NCBI RefSeq assembly: GCF_002752655.1
Contig: NZ_CP023737.1
Coordinates: 3,930,001 to 3,994,000 of the forward strand
Direction: 5' to 3'
Length of the DNA stretch: 64,000 nucleotides
From: Methylosinus trichosporium OB3b
Lineage (GTDB): Bacteria > Pseudomonadota > Alphaproteobacteria > Rhizobiales > Beijerinckiaceae
Part shown: positions 1 to 9,573 of the stretch, piece after piece
How the letters are laid out: each line of letters opens with the position of its first letter
How positions within the stretch are numbered: the first letter of the stretch is position 1
Translations under genes and position numbers: made by a program
Notes under the pieces: model-generated
What the model was told of the DNA's origin: nothing
What the model saw: the letters and a program-made list of their open reading frames with translations, nothing else
Database searches by the model: none

Positions 1-76
1 GTTCCGTTGTCGAAAAGACCGCTTCCCTTTCTCCCGCAGGGCTAGACACGATCTGGAGAAGGTGGCCCCGCGAGCG

Positions 77-1379
77 GCACGGCTGTCCGGGGAAATAGTC
101 GATCGAGCGCGGGCGCATGCCTGGTACTTCCGAGGGTTTCGGGGTATTTTCCGGTTGTCGAGACTGGAAAATAGAGGACCAAGCATGCGCTTTCAGAATA
201 GCGTTTTTGTCGACTTGCTCAAGCCGATCGATCGTCGCGCCTTCGCCGGCATCGTCGCGCGCCACAAGGGCGACGCCTACGACAAATCCTTCAAGAGCTG
301 GGATCACCTCGTCGTGTTGATCTGCGCCCAGCTCGCCGGCGCGACCAGCCTGCGCGCCCTCGAGACCGCCTTCAACGCCAATGGCGGATTCCATTATCAC
401 CTCGGCTCCCGCCGGCTCGCCCGCTCCACCCTCGCCGAAGCCAACGCACGCCGGCCCGTCGGCGTCTTCGCCGATCTGTTCGCGCGCCTCTCCTGCGAAC
501 TCGACCGCAGAACCCGGCGCGACGGCGCAGAACTCCTGCGCCTCATCGATTCGACCCCCATTCCTCTGAGCAAGTTCCACGACTTCGCCCGCTCGAACGG
601 CCGCATCCACGGCATGAAGATGCACGTCGTCTACGATCCCGGGATCGATCGCCCCTTCTGCGTCGAGGTCACGCCCGCCAATGTCAATGATGTCGAGATC
701 GGCAAGAAGACGCCGATCGAGGCCGGCGCGACCTATGTCTTCGACAAGGGTTATTACGATTTCAAATGGTGGAGGGGCATTCACGAGGCCGGAGCTCTCT
801 TCGTCTCGCGTCCAAAGAGCAACACCCGCCTCGCCGACGTCGCGGAGCGGGAGATGCCGCAGACGCGCGGCGAAGGCTACACCGTGCTCAGGGATTGCGA
901 GGTCGAGCTCGCCAGCAAGGGCGACTCGAAACTGCCCATGCCGCTGCGTCGCCTTCATATTCAACGCGATGCGCTGAAGGACGGCAAGCCGCAGCTGATC
1001 GTCGTGATCACCAACGACATGACGCGTTCGGCGGTCGAGATCGCCGCGCTCTACAAGGCGCGCTGGGCCATAGAGCTGCTGTTCCGCTGGATCAAGCAGC
1101 ATCTCAACATCCGCAAGTTTCTCGGCGAAAACGAGAACGCCGTGCGGCTGCAGCTGATCGCGGCGATGATCGCTTTCGTGCTGCTGCGCATCGCCGCCCA
1201 CCGCCATGACGTCGACTTGCCGTGCCTGCGGTTTGCGGAACTCGCCGGCAGGTTCCTTTTCACGCGACGGCCGATCAGTCGACTTGATCGGCCGCCGTCC
1301 AAATATCAGGCCGCCCGGCGGCTGGCGTCCCCCAGGCAGCTGGTTCTGAACTATGCCTGACTTCCCCGGACAGCCGTGC
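77..1379 (+). mobile_element. Intact IS4-family insertion sequence
   Basis: The element is bounded by perfect 18-bp terminal inverted repeats at 77-94 and 1362-1379 and carries one full-length transposase gene. Just outside the ends lie CCGCGAGCG (68-76) and CCGCGAAGCG (1381-1390). These could be a target duplication that has since lost or gained one base, but this is weak. The transposase stop codon lies two bases before the right repeat begins, as expected for a compact IS. Family placement rests on the transposase motifs. Confidence 0.88.
185..1360 (+). CDS. IS4-family transposase
   Basis: This is the DDE transposase of the surrounding insertion sequence, 391 residues. The catalytic residues are visible: Asp122 in LIDSTP, Asp187 in FDKGYYDF, and Glu297 within the IS4 signature Y-x2-R-x3-E-x6-K (Tyr290, Arg293, Glu297, Lys304). 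The N-terminal 70 residues match the small domain common in IS4 transposases of this type. The ATG at 185 was chosen because AGAGGA lies at 173-178. A longer reading from a GTG at 62 would run through the left inverted repeat. There is no frameshift or truncation, so the gene could be active. Confidence 0.9.
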   Translation: MRFQNSVFVDLLKPIDRRAFAGIVARHKGDAYDKSFKSWDHLVVLICAQLAGATSLRALETAFNANGGFHYHLGSRRLARSTLAEANARRPVGVFADLFARLSCELDRRTRRDGAELLRLIDSTPIPLSKFHDFARSNGRIHGMKMHVVYDPGIDRPFCVEVTPANVNDVEIGKKTPIEAGATYVFDKGYYDFKWWRGIHEAGALFVSRPKSNTRLADVAEREMPQTRGEGYTVLRDCEVELASKGDSKLPMPLRRLHIQRDALKDGKPQLIVVITNDMTRSAVEIAALYKARWAIELLFRWIKQHLNIRKFLGENENAVRLQLIAAMIAFVLLRIAAHRHDVDLPCLRFAELAGRFLFTRRPISRLDRPPSKYQAARRLASPRQLVLNYA

Positions 1380-1469
1380 GCCGCGAAGCGGGGTCGGGAC
1401 GAGGGCCCTCCCGGATAAACCGGCTCGAAAGCAAAGCGCTGCGGAAAGTCGGGTGAGACCGAAGCGCCC

Positions 1470-1542
1470 TCATCCGACCCTCGCTAACGCGAGCGCCACC
1501 TCCCACGAGTGGGAGAAGGGGCGCGCGTCGAGAGTCGGCTTA
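1470..1542. repeat. Intergenic repeat with CTCCCAC palindrome
   Basis: The segment contains CTCCCACGAGTGGGAG (1500-1515), followed by AAGG, GCGC and GTCGAGAGTCGGC. The same arrangement, a CTCCC/GGGAG palindrome followed by AAGGAGCGC and GTCGAGAGTCGGC, occurs downstream of hemW at 55501-55542. Two copies in non-coding DNA indicate a dispersed element. Its function is unknown. Confidence 0.5.
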
Positions 1543-1599
1543 CAAACAGCTATTTCGATATCGCCACAGAGGCACGCTCTCCAGAGATTGCACGCGGCC

Positions 1600-1635
1600 C
1601 GTCATCGCGAGCGAAGCGAAGCGATCCAGAGCCGT
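1600..1635 (+). repeat. Dispersed palindromic repeat, copy 1
   Basis: This is a variant of the sequence CGTCATTGCGAGCGAAGCG followed by AAGCAATCCAGAGCC. Related copies occur in intergenic DNA near 9.4, 17.2, 21.1, 21.9 and 60.6 kb. It is a REP-like family with GAAGC/GCTTC self-complementarity. In this copy the usual CAATCC is CGATCC. Confidence 0.7.
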
Positions 1636-1677
1636 GGGGCGGCTCCTCACAAATGACTCCCGTGGCCACCGGCAGGC

Positions 1678-1711
1678 AAAAAAAGCCCGGCGGGGTTGCC
1701 GCCGGGCTTTT
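1678..1711 (-). terminator. Rho-independent terminator of ftsH
   Basis: Read on the minus strand this is AAAAGCCCGGCGGC, a short loop, GCCGGGC and a run of seven T. It has a perfect GC stem and a U-tract and lies 20 bp after the ftsH stop codon. The plus-strand version also ends in four T, so it may act in both directions. Confidence 0.9.
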
Positions 1712-1731
1712 CAATTCTCTCGTTTCTCGCC

Positions 1732-3657
<1,926 letters not shown>

Positions 3658-3719
3658 GTCGAACCTGCGAAAGACGTTACCGTCCGAGGCCATCCTCGGC
3701 GACGGACGCCGTTCCGAGT

Positions 3720-3748
3720 AATCTAGGCGCGTCGCGACCGATTGCCAA
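3720..3748 (-). promoter_or_regulatory. Candidate ftsH promoter
   Basis: On the minus strand there is TTGGCA (3748-3743), a 17-bp spacer and TAGATT (3725-3720), 63 bp upstream of the ftsH start. The elements match the sigma-70 consensus at 5 and 4 of 6 positions. Read one base out it is CTTGGC-N17-CTAGATT, which also resembles alphaproteobacterial heat-shock promoters, and ftsH is commonly under RpoH control. This is inference from sequence alone. Confidence 0.5.
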
Positions 3749-3814
3749 GAGAAGGGCAGGGGACGGCCAGAGGGGCGCTTCGGCCACGCGAGACGGCCGT
3801 TCGGGGGCGCATTT

Positions 3815-4855
3815 TCAGCGCTTTGTCATAGGATCCGCGCCGCATGGCTTTTTTACGGCCGGCGATCCGCGCCGCCGTGGCGGCTCCGGGCGGATCGTCA
3901 GCGCGTGTGTCGCGAGCGCGATCGTCACGCCGCCGAGCGTTGTTTTGAAGGAGGCGCCGGCCGCCAGCGCCTCATGGAGGCGCTCGCAGGCGCGCTCCTG
4001 CCGCTCGAGCCGCGGCTCCGCTCCGCCGATACGCATGACCTCCGCCGCGACAACGCGCCGCAGCAGCTCTCGCGGCAGCGCCGCCATCGGCGCCGCGGCC
4101 ACGCGAAACGTCGACGCGTCGCGCATCGCCGGCAGAGCGGCGGCGGCCTCCGCGGCGGCCTCGACGAGCGCCTCTTCGGCGCGCGCGGCGCGGGCGCTGA
4201 GACGCAGCAGCGCATCGACGCTGAGCCCTTGCTCGGCGAGCAGGGCGGAGAGGCTCCGCAGCCTGACGCGCGCATAGGCCGGGTTTTCGTTCGAGGGGTC
4301 GCGAAAAAAGGGTTGGCCGGCCGCTTCACATAGCGCCTCGAGCGCCTGCTTGCGCAGACCGAGTAGCGGCCGCAGCAGGGCGAGGCCGTCGAGGCGCGAC
4401 GCCGGCGCCATTCCGGCGAGGCCGGCGACGCCGCTGCCGCGCGTCAGTCGGAACAAGATCGTCTCCGCCTGATCGTCGGCGTGATGCGCGGCGACGATGG
4501 CCGACGCGCCGACCGTGCGCGCGCAGTCCGCGAGCAGGCGATAGCGCGCATCGCGCGCGCGCTCTTGAATGCGGCTGCGCGGCTTCTCGCCCTCCCAGCG
4601 CAGAATGTGATGCTCGAAGCCGAGAGCGCGCGCCCATTCGCCCACTCGACGCGCCTCCTCGGCGGCCTCGGGGCGCAATCCGTGATCGACCGTCGCGACG
4701 GCGATGCGCTTCGTCTCGCGCAGCGACCATCGCGCCGCCAGCAGCATCAGCGCCATTGAATCCGGTCCTCCGGAGACGGCGAGCAGGAGGGAGTCATGCG
4801 CGGCGAGCGGCGCCAGCGTGTGGTCGGCGTCGGGAAGGGGAATGTCAGCGGGCAT
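3815..4855 (-). CDS. tilS: tRNA(Ile)-lysidine synthase
   Basis: TilS uses ATP to attach lysine to C34 of the CAU-anticodon isoleucine tRNA, so that it reads AUA codons. The 346-residue protein carries the N-type ATP pyrophosphatase loop SGGPDS at residues 28-33, followed by the family segments VDHGLR and HHADDQAET. The first two-thirds are clearly TilS. The C-terminal part is divergent and shorter than in E. coli, as is common in alphaproteobacteria. It follows cpoB by 9 bp and precedes ftsH by 157 bp, the usual order in this class. Confidence 0.95.
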   Translation of the reverse strand: MPADIPLPDADHTLAPLAAHDSLLLAVSGGPDSMALMLLAARWSLRETKRIAVATVDHGLRPEAAEEARRVGEWARALGFEHHILRWEGEKPRSRIQERARDARYRLLADCARTVGASAIVAAHHADDQAETILFRLTRGSGVAGLAGMAPASRLDGLALLRPLLGLRKQALEALCEAAGQPFFRDPSNENPAYARVRLRSLSALLAEQGLSVDALLRLSARAARAEEALVEAAAEAAAALPAMRDASTFRVAAAPMAALPRELLRRVVAAEVMRIGGAEPRLERQERACERLHEALAAGASFKTTLGGVTIALATHALTIRPEPPRRRGSPAVKKPCGADPMTKR

Positions 4856-4864
4856 GACCGCCCG

Positions 4865-5893
4865 TCAGCACTGGTCCTTCCGGCTCTCGCGCTGCGCGGC
4901 CTCCTTCACGCGCGCCGGCGCGCCCGGATATTTCACGGCGATCTCGTTGAAGGAGGCGCAGGCCTGCTCCTTGGCGCCGATGGCGTGCAGCGATTGTCCG
5001 AGGCGCAGCATCGCTTCGGGAGCCTGCGGCGAGCTTGGAAATTTGGTCGAGATCTCGAGGAACTTCTCCGCCGCTTCGCGATGGCGCTCGCGCAGGAAGA
5101 AGCTCTCGCCGAGGTACAAGGTCGCCTGCGGGGCGAGCTTGCTCTTGGCGTTCTTCGCGAGAAAGCCGGAGAAGCCCTTCTCGGCCGCTTCATATTCGCC
5201 GAGACGCAGGCGCGAGAGCGCGACGTCGAACTCGTCGCGCGGCGACTGCGGCGCTGTCGGGAGGACGGCTGTCGCCGCGGCGGCGGGAGGCGGCGCGGCC
5301 GGAGCCGGCGCGACATTGGCATAGCCGTGCGTGAGATCGAGAGGCGCGCCGGGGGAGTGCAGATCCGAAGCCAGCGGCGCGCTCGGCGGCGTGGTTCCGA
5401 GCTGGCGCGGCGCCCCCGGCGCCGCCGGATCGCGGCTCGGATCGAAGGCGTCGCCGCGGCGCAGCGCGCCGCCGGTCGTGGCGGGGCCGGGCGCGGCGAG
5501 CGGGCCGGAGGGCTCGGCCGCCGCGCCGCGCGGAGGCGGCGGCAGAACGCCCTCGGCGGTACGGCGCAGCTGCTCTTCGAGACGGCGGACCTGATGCTGA
5601 AGCTCCTCGACCTGGCCGTTGAGCGAGCGGACGAGGCCTTCCAGCCGATCCATGCGCACGCCCGCCGCCGCGGCCTCGCGCGAGCCGGCCGGCTCTTCGT
5701 CGATGTCGCGCGGCCCGTGGTCGAAAAGCTGGGCGATGTCGAGCCGGCGGCCCAGCGACTGCAGCCCCTGGCCGAGCCGGCCGGCGCCGTCGGTTTCGGC
5801 GGCGGCCGCGGCGCCGGCGGAGAGGGAAGTCGCGGAGAGGGCGGCGGCGAGCGCCGCCAAGGCGAGCGAATTGCGCAAGAGCGGAGAGGCCAT
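4865..5893 (-). CDS. cpoB: Tol-Pal system protein CpoB (YbgF)
   Basis: CpoB is a periplasmic protein that coordinates peptidoglycan synthesis with outer-membrane constriction through the Tol-Pal system. The 342-residue protein begins with a Sec signal peptide (MASPLLRNSL followed by an Ala-rich hydrophobic core), then a coiled-coil stretch rich in Leu and Glu (about 75-120), a long Ala/Pro linker, and three C-terminal TPR units starting at DEFDVALSRL and ending in KYPGAPAR. The start at 5893 was preferred because the signal peptide begins there; the frame extends 24 codons further upstream. tol and pal genes are not in the window, since the gene lies at the head of this minus-strand group. 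Confidence 0.9.
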   Translation of the reverse strand: MASPLLRNSLALAALAAALSATSLSAGAAAAAETDGAGRLGQGLQSLGRRLDIAQLFDHGPRDIDEEPAGSREAAAAGVRMDRLEGLVRSLNGQVEELQHQVRRLEEQLRRTAEGVLPPPPRGAAAEPSGPLAAPGPATTGGALRRGDAFDPSRDPAAPGAPRQLGTTPPSAPLASDLHSPGAPLDLTHGYANVAPAPAAPPPAAAATAVLPTAPQSPRDEFDVALSRLRLGEYEAAEKGFSGFLAKNAKSKLAPQATLYLGESFFLRERHREAAEKFLEISTKFPSSPQAPEAMLRLGQSLHAIGAKEQACASFNEIAVKYPGAPARVKEAAQRESRKDQC

Positions 5894-6052
5894 GATCGAA
5901 ACCGCAGGCTGAGAGCAAAGGGCGACGCGCGCCGACGAATCTAGCATAGGCGGCGTTTCGGCCAAAATTGGGCGCGCGCCCGCCAGCGGCGCTTGCCGCG
6001 CGCGCTGCTCGAGGCATTATGCGCCGCTCATTCGTCGCGCGAGGCGTTTCTC

Positions 6053-6841
6053 ATGCGCAAAGGCCTTGTCGCGGCCGTTCTGGCGTTCGCCGTCTTTCTC
6101 GCTCCGGCGGCGCGGGGCGCGGAGCCGCCCTGCGCGATGGAGGAGGCGACGCCGGTGGAGATCGCCGCGGTCGGGGCCGATCTCGATCTCCTGACGCAGG
6201 ACGGGCGGCGCATCGCGCTCGCGGGTCTGGAGCTCCCCGCCGAGCCGTTCCGGGCGCGCCTGCGCGCGCTTCTCGAGGCGCGGCTCGCGGCGGGGCGTCT
6301 CGTGTTCCTCTCCGCGCCAGCGGCGCCGGACCGCTGGGGGCGGCTCGCCGGCGGACTTTATGTGGAGGGCGAGGGCGGCGAGGCGGCGCTCGTCTTTCTG
6401 GCCGAGACGCTGCTGCGGGAGGGGCTCGCGCGCTTTCGCCCCGATCCGGCCGCATTCCCTTGCCGCAATAGCCTGCTCGCGGCCGAGGCGGAGGCGCGTC
6501 GGAGCGGGCTTGGACTTTGGTCGGCGGGCGAGTATGTCGTCGTCGACGCCGGACGGCCCGACCGGCTGAAGGGGCGCAAGGGCATGGTGGTCGTCGAAGG
6601 CGTCGTCACGGGGATCGGCGAGGCCGGCGGTTCTCTCTACTTGAATTTCGGACCGAAACGATGGGCGGATTTCGCCGTCGTGATCTGGAAACGCAATCTC
6701 GAGACTTTCGAGCGGGAGGGGCTCCGCCCGCATCTTCTCTCGGGTCGGCGCGTGCGCGTGCGAGGCTTGATTGACACAGTTCACGGACCGCGCATGGAGC
6801 TCCTGGCTCCCGCGCAGATGGAGATCGTCGGCGCGCCCTGA
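6053..6841 (+). CDS. Thermonuclease-like (SNase-fold) secreted protein
   Basis: The 262-residue protein has a signal peptide (MRKGLVAAVLAFAVFLAPAARGA) and a body resembling the staphylococcal nuclease (TNase) fold: DGRRIALAGLELP at the start, DRWGRLAGGLYV in the middle, and LLREGLARF plus EAEARRSGLGLW typical of the fold's last helices. After this comes an OB-like C-terminal segment (VVVEGVVTGIGEAGGSLYLNF). The canonical catalytic Arg/Glu set is not obvious, so nuclease activity is uncertain. GAGG at 6041-6044 supports the start. The next gene overlaps its end by 71 bp. Confidence 0.75.
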   Translation: MRKGLVAAVLAFAVFLAPAARGAEPPCAMEEATPVEIAAVGADLDLLTQDGRRIALAGLELPAEPFRARLRALLEARLAAGRLVFLSAPAAPDRWGRLAGGLYVEGEGGEAALVFLAETLLREGLARFRPDPAAFPCRNSLLAAEAEARRSGLGLWSAGEYVVVDAGRPDRLKGRKGMVVVEGVVTGIGEAGGSLYLNFGPKRWADFAVVIWKRNLETFEREGLRPHLLSGRRVRVRGLIDTVHGPRMELLAPAQMEIVGAP

Positions 6842-8312
6842 CCGTCGCGGTCCGCGCGCCGCGCTCGCCGTGGCGCTCGCGCTCGCCGCCGGCGGCTGCG
6901 CGCAGCTCGAGCGCCAGGGCGAGATGCTCAACGCCGGCGCGGCCAATCTCGGCCGGCTTCCGGCCGCCGTGCCGCGCGTCGTCGGCGTCGAGACCCAGTC
7001 GAGCGTCGAGCACAAGGAGCTGGTGGCGCAGTTCGGCGGCGAATATCGCTTTCCCGCGGCCGAGCGCTACATCGACGATATTCTGGTCAAGCTCGCGCAG
7101 GCGAGCGACACGCCGAACCAGGCCGCCTATAAGGTCACCATTCTCAACACGCCCGTGGTCAACGCCTTCGCGCTGCCGAGCGGCAATCTCTATGTCACCC
7201 GCGGCCTGCTGGCGCTGGCCGGCGACGCCTCCGAGGCGGCGGCGGTGATGGCGCATGAGATCGCCCATGTGACCGCCCGCCACAGCTCGCTGCGCGCCGA
7301 GCGCGAGCGCGAGGCGGAGGTGATCAGCAAGGCCGCCGCCGTCATTCAGAGCAAGCAGAAGAGCGACGACGTGCGCGCCTCGCAGCGCCTCTCCTTCGCC
7401 AGCTTCTCGCGCCAGCAGGAGCTCGAGGCCGACGCCATCGGCGTGCGCGTCATCGCCAAGGCCGGCTTCGATCCTTACGGCGCGTCGCGCTTCCTCGCCG
7501 CGCTCGGCAAATCCGCCGATCTGCGCGCCGCGCTCTACGGCAAGAAGCAGAGCGCCGGCTTCGACATATTGGCGACGCATCCCTCGACGCCCGACCGCAT
7601 CGCCAAGGCCGTGGCGGCGGCGCGGCAGATCGGCGCGCCGGGCGTCGGCGTGCGCGACCGCGCCGGCTATCTCGCAGCGATCTCGGGTCTCGCCTATGGC
7701 GACGATCCGAACGAAGGCTTCGTGCGCGGACCCAAATTCACCCATCCGCGGCTGCGCTTCACCTTCACCGCTCCTGACGGCTTCCTGCTCGAGAATTCGA
7801 GCGAGGCGGTGTTCGGCGTGAAGGAGCACGACGACGAGGCGCTGCGGCTCGACAGCGTGCGCGCGCCGGCCGGCAAGACGCTCGAGGCCTATGTCGAATC
7901 GGGTTGGGTCGACGGGCTGCTGCGCTCGTCGGTGCGCCGCGTCGAGATCAACGGCCTGCCCGCCGTCATCGCCAATGCGCGCGCCGGCGAGTGGAACTTC
8001 AAGCTGGCCGTGATCCAGCTCGGCGACGAGCTCTACCGGCTGATCTTCGCCGTGCGTGCGCTCAATGACGACGCCGAGCGCCGCTTCATGGCGTCGGCGC
8101 AGAGCTTCCGGCGCCTCGGCTGGGAGGAGACGCTCGACGTGCGCGGCCTGCGCATCGCCATCGTGACCGCGAGCGCGCAGGACACGTCCGACACGCTCGC
8201 CGCCCGCATGGTGGCGCCCAATCGGCCGCTCGAATATTTTCTGCTGCTCAACGGCCTCGACCCGCAAGACCGGCTCGTTCCCGGCGAGCGCTATAAGCTC
8301 GTCGCCGAATAA
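6771..8312 (+). CDS. M48-family zinc metalloprotease, lipoprotein
   Basis: This periplasmic BepA/Oma1-like protease probably acts in quality control of outer-membrane proteins. From a TTG at 6771 the protein has 513 residues: a basic N-terminus, a short hydrophobic stretch and a lipobox-like LAAGGC (Cys43), then the M48 domain with HEIAH (162-166), the third zinc ligand in QELEADAIG, and a long C-terminal region ending in a LysM-like LVPGERYKLV. The start is unusual. No ATG or GTG gives a full signal peptide; the TTG has GAGG five bases upstream but lies inside the preceding gene. The alternative GTG at 6870 leaves only nine residues before the cysteine. Confidence 0.85.
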   Translation: MTQFTDRAWSSWLPRRWRSSARPDRRGPRAALAVALALAAGGCAQLERQGEMLNAGAANLGRLPAAVPRVVGVETQSSVEHKELVAQFGGEYRFPAAERYIDDILVKLAQASDTPNQAAYKVTILNTPVVNAFALPSGNLYVTRGLLALAGDASEAAAVMAHEIAHVTARHSSLRAEREREAEVISKAAAVIQSKQKSDDVRASQRLSFASFSRQQELEADAIGVRVIAKAGFDPYGASRFLAALGKSADLRAALYGKKQSAGFDILATHPSTPDRIAKAVAAARQIGAPGVGVRDRAGYLAAISGLAYGDDPNEGFVRGPKFTHPRLRFTFTAPDGFLLENSSEAVFGVKEHDDEALRLDSVRAPAGKTLEAYVESGWVDGLLRSSVRRVEINGLPAVIANARAGEWNFKLAVIQLGDELYRLIFAVRALNDDAERRFMASAQSFRRLGWEETLDVRGLRIAIVTASAQDTSDTLAARMVAPNRPLEYFLLLNGLDPQDRLVPGERYKLVAE

Positions 8313-8531
8313 GCGCCTGCGGGGCGAAAAACGCTGGCGCGGATGGAACCCCAGCGCCCAGGAAAACGTTGTCCAACCGCTAGAATTCTCACGGGTTGGG
8401 CGGGCCTCGGGGCTAGCGCGTCCGTCGAGATTTTCTTCGAGCCGAAAGTCGATAGCGCGGAAATTGTCGTCGGTCGATTGACTTTCGGTCGATTGCTTCG
8501 ACGCGCCTCGACAGGCCCCGCGGAGGCGTTG

Positions 8532-9401
8532 ATGGCGTATTTGCCCGGAGTTGGACGCGAGCTCGTGAAGGCCGCGATGGAAGCGCCTTTTCTCGAGCGC
8601 GAGGAAGAAAAGCAGCTGGCGATAGCCTGGAAGGACCGACGTGACGGCGTCGCGCTCCACAAGCTCGCCTCGGCGCATATGCGTCTCGTCATCGCCCTCG
8701 CGGTGCGCTTCCGTCATTACGGATTGCCCGTCGCCGATCTCGTTCAGGAAGGTCATGTCGGCCTGCTCGAGGCGGCGGCCCGCTTCGCGCCCGAGCGCGA
8801 CGTACGTTTCTCCACTTACGCCACCTGGTGGATTCGCGCCTCGATCCAGGACTATGTGCTGCGCAACTGGTCGATCGTGCGCGGCGGCACCAGCTCCTCG
8901 CAGAAAGCGCTGTTCTTCAATCTGCGCCGGCTGCGCGCCAAGCTCGCCCACGCTCCGCAGACGGCGGCCGAATCGGGCGACGCCTTCGACGCCATCGCCG
9001 GCGCGATCGGCGTCTCGCGCGCCGATGTCGAGCTCATGAACTCGCGGCTCGCCGGCTCCGACGTCTCGCTCAACAGCCAGCTGATCGAGGATGATTCGGC
9101 GAGTTCGGCGGAGCGCATGGATTTCCTCGTCGACGACCGGCCGCTGCCCGACGAGATCGTCGAGGATCGGCTCGACTCCGATCGCCGCGCGCGCTGGCTC
9201 GCCGACGCCCTGAAGCTTTTGTCCGAGCGCGAGCTGCGTATCGTCCAGGAGCGGCGCCTCAGCGAGAGCCTCGTCACTTTGGAATCGCTCGGCGATCGGC
9301 TCGGCATTTCCAAGGAGCGGGTCCGCCAGATCGAGAATCGCGCCCTGTGCAAATTGCGCAAGGCTCTGGTGCGCGCGCAGGATCAGGCTCCGGCCGAATA
9401 G
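8532..9401 (+). CDS. rpoH: RNA polymerase sigma factor RpoH-like (sigma-32)
   Basis: This 289-residue alternative sigma factor of the heat-shock/stress group has the region 2 core RFSTYATWWIRASIQDYVLR (92-111), the RpoH box QKALFFNLRR (124-133) that separates RpoH from housekeeping sigma factors, and a region 4 helix-turn-helix LGDRLGISKERVRQIENRAL near the C-terminus. The ATG at 8532 was chosen for its GGAGG five bases upstream and normal RpoH length; the frame is open 63 codons further. Alphaproteobacteria often have two RpoH paralogues and which one this is cannot be told here. Candidate targets include ftsH in this window. Confidence 0.93.
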   Translation: MAYLPGVGRELVKAAMEAPFLEREEEKQLAIAWKDRRDGVALHKLASAHMRLVIALAVRFRHYGLPVADLVQEGHVGLLEAAARFAPERDVRFSTYATWWIRASIQDYVLRNWSIVRGGTSSSQKALFFNLRRLRAKLAHAPQTAAESGDAFDAIAGAIGVSRADVELMNSRLAGSDVSLNSQLIEDDSASSAERMDFLVDDRPLPDEIVEDRLDSDRRARWLADALKLLSERELRIVQERRLSESLVTLESLGDRLGISKERVRQIENRALCKLRKALVRAQDQAPAE

Positions 9402-9416
9402 GCCGTCACTTACGCC

Positions 9417-9453
9417 CGTCATTGCGAGCGGAGCGAAGCAATCCAGAGCCGTG
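9417..9453 (+). repeat. Dispersed palindromic repeat, copy 2
   Basis: CGTCATTGCGAGCGGAGCG is followed by AAGCAATCCAGAGCCGTGAGGCG, 15 bp after the rpoH stop. It is close to the consensus of the family and lies in the convergent rpoH/carD spacer. Confidence 0.75.
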
Positions 9454-9516
9454 AGGCGACCTGGATAATTTGCTTTGTCGCTTCGCCCCGGCTGATCGGG
9501 ACGCGAATGACGCACG

Positions 9517-9549
9517 AAAAAAGCGCAGCCCCGTCAGGGCCGCGCTTTT
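9517..9549 (-). terminator. Terminator between rpoH and carD
   Basis: Plus strand reads AAAAAAGCGCAGCCC, a CGTCA loop, then GGGCCGCGCTTTT. The hairpin has one internal mismatch and is flanked by A and T runs, so it can end transcription from both convergent genes. The longer U-tract is on the minus strand, after carD. Confidence 0.75.
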
Positions 9550-9573
9550 CATTTCTCCCCGTCGGTTCCGCCC

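Larger units (their letters stand above)
1361..1731. other. Gene-free spacer between IS and ftsH
   Basis: This 371-bp stretch has no supported gene. It holds the right end of the IS (to 1379), a repeat with a CTCCCAC/GTGGGAG palindrome at 1500-1515 that recurs near 55.5 kb, one copy of the dispersed palindromic repeat (1600-1635), and the ftsH terminator (1678-1711). Low-complexity open frames cross it on both strands but show no family features. Confidence 0.7.

Noticed and set aside
1..184. Upstream extension of the transposase frame from a GTG at 62
   Set aside because: It crosses the left inverted repeat of the IS, and a good ribosome site precedes the ATG at 185.
6606..9515. A 969-codon open frame antisense to the nuclease, protease and sigma-factor genes
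   Set aside because: High GC leaves few stops on the opposite strand. The predicted protein has no recognisable domain, and the sense-strand genes are clear family members.
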